Source: Bombilactobacillus thymidiniphilus (GTDB taxonomy: Bacteria; Bacillota; Bacilli; Lactobacillales; Lactobacillaceae). From it: a stretch of DNA of 64,000 nt. The position numbers were made by a program, and so were the translations under genes. The stretch lies in contig NZ_CP093365.1 of assembly GCF_023380245.1 (NCBI RefSeq), positions 186,001 to 250,000 of the forward strand, given 5' to 3'. The notes beneath the pieces are model-generated. The model was given only the letters and a program-made list of their open reading frames with translations. It was not told where the DNA came from and did no database searches. Below, piece by piece: positions 60,417-64,000 of the stretch (position 1 is the stretch's first letter; each line of letters starts with the position of its first letter).

Positions 60417-61589
60417 TTATTTGTAAATGTAGTCACGCGTCATTGGTAAGTTGGTTCCGGAAGCGCCTTTAGTGATTAAAAATTGAATCACATCAATATT
60501 ACCGGAGGCAAATGATGCCGCACAAGCCTGCAAATATAAATCCCACATACGGATAAAGCGTTCATCAAACATTTCTTTAATTTCTGGTAAATGATTTTTA
60601 AAATTACGTTCCCAATGTTCTAATGTTAATTGATAATGACGTCGTAACATCTCAATATCACTAATTTGTAAACCACTAGCTATAATATTGGTCACATTTT
60701 CACTCAATCCTGGGATATAACCACCTGGGAAGATCCATTTATCAATCCAGCCATTAGAAGCGCCTTCGCCTTGGCGTGTAATACCATGAATTAATGCTGT
60801 TCCACCGTTATTCAAGAAATCTTGAATATCCGCAAAATAACCCGGCAAATTTTCTTTACCAACATGTTCAAACATTCCGACTGAAACAATATAATCCCAA
60901 TGACGTCCCTTTAATTCTCGGTAGTCGGTTAAAATCACCTCAGCTTGCTCTTGTAAACCTAATTCAGCAATTTGCTTAGTTACATAGCGATATTGCTCTT
61001 CACTCAAAGTGATTCCTGTAACTTTAAGACCATATTCTTGCACTGCAGTCAACATAAGTGTTCCCCAACCACAGCCAATATCTAATAAAGTCTTACCTGG
61101 TTTAGGGTCTAACTTTTTCAAAATATGATGTACTTTATTGAGTTGTGCTGTTTTTAAATCATCATCATCATTCTCAAAGTATGCACAAGAATAAGTCATA
61201 GTGTCATCCAACCACAACTTATAAAAGTCATTACCAATATCATAATGATTTTGCACGTAATCTTGATTATTTTTTTCGCTATGTTTGTGGCTTGGCATCC
61301 ACTTTTTGAACTTTTTATTGTACAAAAAACTTTCTTTGCTTCGATAAGCAGAAACAATCAAGTCTTCGATACTACCTTCAATTTCAATTTTTTTGTCCAT
61401 ATAAGCTTCGCCTAAGGCAATCGAAGCATTTTCCATAATTTTTTTAATAGGAATAGCTTCATTAAATGTAATGTGAATTTGCGGTTCACCAGATCCATAA
61501 ATTTCTGATTTTTGATCCCAATAAGTAACTTTAATGGGAATATCAAAAGAATTTTGGAGTAATTCTTTATAAAAAGTTTTCTCTAACAT
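60417..61589 (-). CDS. cfa: Cyclopropane-fatty-acyl-phospholipid synthase
   Basis: Cfa methylenates unsaturated acyl chains of membrane lipids using SAM, typically at stationary phase or under acid stress. The 390-aa protein has the N-terminal lipid-binding region and [26 protein letters not shown] (quoted in part: [13 protein letters not shown]). The SAM motif is [13 protein letters not shown] (about residue 168), followed by the active-site segment [13 protein letters not shown] and GGYIPGLSE. It is placed directly upstream of metK, whose product is its methyl donor, on the same strand. Confidence 0.95.
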   Translation of the reverse strand: MLEKTFYKELLQNSFDIPIKVTYWDQKSEIYGSGEPQIHITFNEAIPIKKIMENASIALGEAYMDKKIEIEGSIEDLIVSAYRSKESFLYNKKFKKWMPSHKHSEKNNQDYVQNHYDIGNDFYKLWLDDTMTYSCAYFENDDDDLKTAQLNKVHHILKKLDPKPGKTLLDIGCGWGTLMLTAVQEYGLKVTGITLSEEQYRYVTKQIAELGLQEQAEVILTDYRELKGRHWDYIVSVGMFEHVGKENLPGYFADIQDFLNNGGTALIHGITRQGEGASNGWIDKWIFPGGYIPGLSENVTNIIASGLQISDIEMLRRHYQLTLEHWERNFKNHLPEIKEMFDERFIRMWDLYLQACAASFASGNIDVIQFLITKGASGTNLPMTRDYIYK

Positions 61590-61680
61590 GTATATAACCT
61601 CTATTCAAATCTAATACAAAAACATTACACCAATAGCTAAAAAACTTCAAATTGATTACAATAGTTATAAAGGAGTCATT

Positions 61681-62331
61681 ATGAAAATTTTAAATACATC
61701 AACATCATTATTAAGTATCTTTTTTTACCCATTAGCATTAACACAGACTTATCCAGCACATTTAGACAGCAACTTTAGAACCGTTACTGTTATTATTTTA
61801 TTAGTAATAATTTATGTAAAAATATTTATGCCACTTAAAGCTAATAAGTTTTTCAATATTATTTACTTAATAGCCAGTTTGTTCATAACTTATTCAGTAA
61901 ATGTATCAACATTGCCTTTATATTTAGTAATCCTAGGATTAAGCCAACTATTTATTTGCTTTTTTTCTAATTATGATAATAAATTTTTATTCAACTTTGC
62001 TATTCCTGGGTTTAGTATGCTATTGCTAATATTAACCTTGATGCATTTTTTATCACCTAATTTATTAATAAACGTAATCTTAATCAATTTATCTGTTTTT
62101 CTGGCAAGTATTGTGGACGACTGGAAACAGAATTTACTAACATTATTATGCGTCAGTGGGCTAACTATTATTCTATTTTTATTGCACTACATTTCATTAA
62201 ATCTTGGAATCATTTATGTAATATTCTTCAGTATACTAATTATTTTAAAGACTAAATTCAAACTCAAACTTGATAATTATAAATTGGATATAATTAGGAT
62301 GACATTGTCCATTTTACTTTTGATCATTTAA
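61681..62331 (+). CDS. Unknown polytopic membrane protein, 3' end triplicated downstream
   Basis: This 216-aa, very hydrophobic protein has about seven to eight transmembrane helices, rich in Ile, Leu, Phe and Asn. A basic loop (LKTKFKLKLDNYKLD) precedes the last helix. I recognise no family. ATG 61681 is preceded by a strong AAAGGAG. The last 63 codons plus the stop lie in the first of three identical 204-bp repeats (62141-62752). The extra two copies have no start codon for this frame and are probably not translated. It has no operon partner; cfa is divergent. Confidence 0.7.
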   Translation: MKILNTSTSLLSIFFYPLALTQTYPAHLDSNFRTVTVIILLVIIYVKIFMPLKANKFFNIIYLIASLFITYSVNVSTLPLYLVILGLSQLFICFFSNYDNKFLFNFAIPGFSMLLLILTLMHFLSPNLLINVILINLSVFLASIVDDWKQNLLTLLCVSGLTIILFLLHYISLNLGIIYVIFFSILIILKTKFKLKLDNYKLDIIRMTLSILLLII

Positions 62332-62752
62332 CACTGAAGCAAATCATTATTATGCGTCAGTGGGCTAACTATTATTCTATTTTTATTGCACTACATTTCA
62401 TTAAATCTTGGAATCATTTATGTAATATTCTTCAGTATACTAATTATTTTAAAGACTAAATTCAAACTCAAACTTGATAATTATAAATTGGATATAATTA
62501 GGATGACATTGTCCATTTTACTTTTGATCATTTAACACTGAAGCAAATCATTATTATGCGTCAGTGGGCTAACTATTATTCTATTTTTATTGCACTACAT
62601 TTCATTAAATCTTGGAATCATTTATGTAATATTCTTCAGTATACTAATTATTTTAAAGACTAAATTCAAACTCAAACTTGATAATTATAAATTGGATATA
62701 ATTAGGATGACATTGTCCATTTTACTTTTGATCATTTAACACTGAAGCAAAT
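62141..62752. repeat. Three perfect tandem copies of a 204-bp unit
   Basis: The units are 62141-62344, 62345-62548 and 62549-62752, identical base for base as far as I compared. Each holds the last 63 codons of the membrane-protein gene, its stop codon and 13 bases of downstream sequence. The array begins at CATT and the sequence after it again starts with CATT, so 4-bp microhomology could have seeded the duplication. Period 204 equals 68 codons. The 421 bases after the membrane-protein stop hold only copies two and three. Confidence 0.97.
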
Positions 62753-63050
62753 CATTGTATTGGCTGCAAACCACGTAATAAAATTCCTTGTGGCAAATCT
62801 CTTTTTTGCGTAACCAGATTAAGCATAAGGTGTCCATATAGAGAATAAATATAATAGGTCCTGGATCAGCATACAATGCTTCATTAGCAAGACTCCGATG
62901 TCCTTTATAGGCATGAGCAGTCGAATATTCTCCACCCAAATAAGCCTCAGCTTCTACAATTAATCCACTTGTAATTTGTGATCCATTACGATAAACCAAT
63001 TCGCACCTTAAGATATCTTGCGTAATTTGTGAGGTGACATTGCTTCTATA
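62753..63050 (-). pseudogene. Broken DNA-3-methyladenine glycosylase (Mpg/AAG family)
   Basis: The minus strand encodes parts of a 3-methyladenine glycosylase in at least two frames. TQDIL-CELVYRNG and SGLIVEAEAYLGGEYSTAHAYKGHR carry the family's catalytic Glu region, then a one-base deletion near 62865 shifts the frame. After it, IYSLYGHLMLNLVTQKR and DLPQGILLRGLQPIQ continue in the next frame. No in-frame start codon is found at the 5' end. The gene stops abruptly at the 204-bp repeat array, so the C-terminal half is missing. It is a clear decayed remnant. Confidence 0.85.
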
Positions 63051-63094
63051 TATACATGTAATTATTTACTTTTTAAAATATAAATAATTACAAA

Positions 63095-63128
63095 CAAAAA
63101 AAGTCTAAGAACAAATCCTAGACTTTTA
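63095..63128 (-). terminator. Terminator of the rRNA-tRNA operon
   Basis: On the minus strand AAAAGTCTAGG / CTTAGACTTTT with a 7-base loop is followed by a T-run, ten bases after the last tRNA. Confidence 0.9.
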
Positions 63129-63137
63129 TATAAATAA

Positions 63138-63210
63138 TGGAAGATACAGGGCTCGAACCTGTGACCCTCTGCTTGTAAGGCAGACGCTCTCCCAACTGAG
63201 CTAATCTTCC
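63138..63210 (-). tRNA. tRNA-Val (anticodon TAC), copy 2
   Basis: 73-nt cloverleaf, acceptor GGAAGAT/ATCTTCC, anticodon loop CTTACAA (TAC, codon GUA), T-loop TTCGAGC. Last tRNA of the cluster; CCA not encoded. Confidence 0.96.
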
Positions 63211-63215
63211 ACAAA

Positions 63216-63287
63216 TGACCCGTACGGGATTTGAACCCATGTTACCGCCGTGAAAGGGCGGTGTCTTAACCACTTGACCAACGGGTC
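63216..63287 (-). tRNA. tRNA-Glu (anticodon TTC), copy 2
   Basis: 72-nt cloverleaf, acceptor GACCCGT/ACGGGTC, anticodon loop CTTTCAC (TTC, codon GAA), T-loop TTCAAAT. Confidence 0.96.
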
Positions 63288-63305
63288 AGCTTAATATATA
63301 AATAA

Positions 63306-63378
63306 TGGAAGATACAGGGCTCGAACCTGTGACCCTCTGCTTGTAAGGCAGACGCTCTCCCAACTGAGCTAATCTTCC
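63306..63378 (-). tRNA. tRNA-Val (anticodon TAC), copy 1
   Basis: Identical to the tRNA at 63138-63210, shifted by 168 bases; anticodon TAC. Confidence 0.96.
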
Positions 63379-63383
63379 ACAAA

Positions 63384-63455
63384 TGACCCGTACGGGATTT
63401 GAACCCATGTTACCGCCGTGAAAGGGCGGTGTCTTAACCACTTGACCAACGGGTC
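63384..63455 (-). tRNA. tRNA-Glu (anticodon TTC), copy 1
   Basis: Identical to the tRNA at 63216-63287, shifted by 168 bases; anticodon TTC. Confidence 0.96.
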
Positions 63456-63478
63456 AGCTTAATAAGTTAATAAGCCAA

Positions 63479-63569
63479 CGGAGAGTAAGGGATTTGAACC
63501 CTTGATACAGGTAAAAGCCCGTATACATGATTTCCAATCATGCTCCTTCAGCCACTCGGACAACTCTCC
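63479..63569 (-). tRNA. tRNA-Ser (anticodon GGA)
   Basis: 91-nt class II tRNA, acceptor GGAGAGT/ACTCTCC, anticodon loop TTGGAAA (GGA, codon UCC), long variable arm around TACGGGCTTTTACCTGTA, discriminator G. Confidence 0.95.
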
Positions 63570-63578
63570 AAATAAAAA

Positions 63579-63651
63579 CTCCGGTTGTCAGACTCGAACT
63601 GACGACACCCTGATTAACAGTCAGATGCTCTACCAACTGAGCTAAACCGGA
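63579..63651 (-). tRNA. tRNA-Asn (anticodon GTT)
   Basis: 73-nt cloverleaf, acceptor TCCGGTT/AACCGGA, anticodon loop CTGTTAA (GTT, codon AAC). First tRNA after the 5S gene. Confidence 0.96.
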
Positions 63652-63657
63652 ATAAAC

Positions 63658-63775
63658 AGCGTGGCAACGACCTATCCTCGCAGGCAGTTTCCCACCAACT
63701 ACTTTCGGCGTTGAGAAGCTTAACTTCTGTGTTCGGCATGTCGACAGGTGTTTCCTCCTCGCTATCGCCACCACA
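63658..63775 (-). rRNA. rrf: 5S ribosomal RNA
   Basis: About 118 nt. On the minus strand it begins TGTGGTGGCGATAGC, contains the conserved ACACCTGTC, CCGAACACAGAAGTTAAGC and GTAGTTGGTGGGAAACTGCC segments, and ends near GTTGCCACGC. The ends are approximate by a few bases. It lies between 23S rRNA and the tRNA cluster. Confidence 0.95.
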
Positions 63776-63852
63776 CTTGCTCTCTTCTCTTCTGAAAGAA
63801 CCTTAGTCCTCTCAAAACTGAATATTAAGATAATTCTTCACCTTCACTGCTT

Positions 63853-64000
63853 GGTTAAGCCCTCGACCGATTAGTATTGCTCCGCTCCATATATCACTAC
63901 ACTTCCACGCGCAACCTATCTACCTCATCTTCTTTGAGGGGTCTTACTTCATTACTGAATGGGAAATCTCATCTTGAGGTGGGTTTCACACTTAGATGCT
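63853..64000 (-). rRNA. rrl: 23S ribosomal RNA, 3' end (runs off the right edge)
   Basis: The last about 148 nt of 23S rRNA, minus strand. It includes AGCATCTAAGTGTGAAACCC, GATGAGATTTCCC and the 3'-terminal CTAATCGGTCGAGGGCTTAA. The gap of about 75 bases to the 5S gene is a normal processing spacer. Confidence 0.95.

Larger units (their letters stand above)
63127..63464. repeat. 168-bp direct duplication of the tRNA-Val/tRNA-Glu pair
   Basis: 63127-63296 and 63295-63464 are identical, offset 168 bases, each with one tRNA-Val and one tRNA-Glu plus spacers. It is a recent tandem duplication within the tRNA cluster. Confidence 0.95.

Noticed and set aside
62141-62752. CRISPR-like array because of regular direct repeats
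   Set aside because: Units are 204 bp with no spacers, are copies of a neighbouring coding sequence, and no cas genes are present.
63538-63774. An open reading frame of 78 codons on the minus strand over the tRNA/5S region
   Set aside because: It lies on top of tRNA-Ser, tRNA-Asn and 5S rRNA; structural RNA explains the sequence.

Overview
The window is AT-rich chromosomal DNA from a low-GC Gram-positive bacterium of the Lactobacillales, most likely the family Lactobacillaceae. The evidence is the gene content and order: tdk-prfA-prmC-ywlC-upp-atpBEFHAGDC, then ywzB-mbl-epuA-yidD-DUF2969-rodA; valS-folC-radC-mreBCD-minCD; thiI/iscS/ezrA/rpsD. An S-MK (SAM-III) box lies ahead of metK, T-box leaders lie ahead of valS and leuS, and there is a PepD-type dipeptidase. 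I cannot name genus or species. Almost everything is core, vertically inherited housekeeping DNA, and most of it is on the minus strand. The minus-strand rRNA operon end at the right edge fits that bias.

Layout. 1-4 kb: the 5' part of murB, a DEDDh exonuclease, tsaE, pta, ung and a HAD phosphatase. 4-6.4 kb: a three-gene amino-acid ABC importer behind a T-box whose specifier reads as His (CAC). 6.4-15.3 kb: minD, minC, mreD, mreC, mreB, radC, folC and valS with a Val T-box. 15.3-19.5 kb: thiI, a cysteine desulfurase and ezrA. 19.6-22.6 kb (plus strand): rpsD with a structured autoregulatory-type leader, rarA, a small membrane protein and a UspA protein. 22.6-36.6 kb: rodA, DUF2969, yidD, epuA, mbl, ywzB, the complete F1Fo ATP synthase operon, upp, ywlC, prmC, prfA and tdk. 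36.8-48.5 kb: murT without an adjacent gatD, a heterodimeric ABC exporter, a CPBP protease, a lone unusual tRNA-Glu(CTC), a HAD phosphatase, a DUF871/MupG-like protein, glyA, pepD and a hexapeptide acetyltransferase. 48.5-51.5 kb: tRNA-Gln(CTG), a histidine kinase preceded by a tiny double-glycine-leader peptide gene, nnrD and tRNA-Leu(CAG). 51.5-61.6 kb: a MurJ/YtgP-type flippase, leuS with a Leu T-box, a GH73 glucosaminidase, a PAP2 phosphatase, a DHA2 MFS transporter, metK with a SAM-III riboswitch, and cfa. 61.7-64 kb: an unknown membrane protein whose 3' end is triplicated as perfect 204-bp repeats, a broken 3-methyladenine glycosylase, a tRNA cluster with a duplicated Val-Glu pair, 5S rRNA and the 3' end of 23S rRNA.

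How the genes work together. Cell-wall elongation and division dominate (murB, mreBCD, mbl, rodA, minCD, ezrA, murT, a MurJ-like flippase, GH73). Translation is the second theme (valS, leuS, rpsD, prfA, prmC, tsaE and ywlC for t6A, thiI, tRNAs, rRNA), followed by energy (ATP synthase, pta). Regulation visible in the DNA is largely RNA-based: three T-boxes, one SAM-III riboswitch and one pseudoknotted S4 leader.

The most novel-looking locus is at 48.77-50.3 kb. A 41-codon peptide with a GG leader is coupled to an AgrC/BlpH-like histidine kinase. No response regulator, peptidase-containing exporter or bacteriocin genes lie beside it. This looks like a minimal or orphaned peptide-pheromone system.
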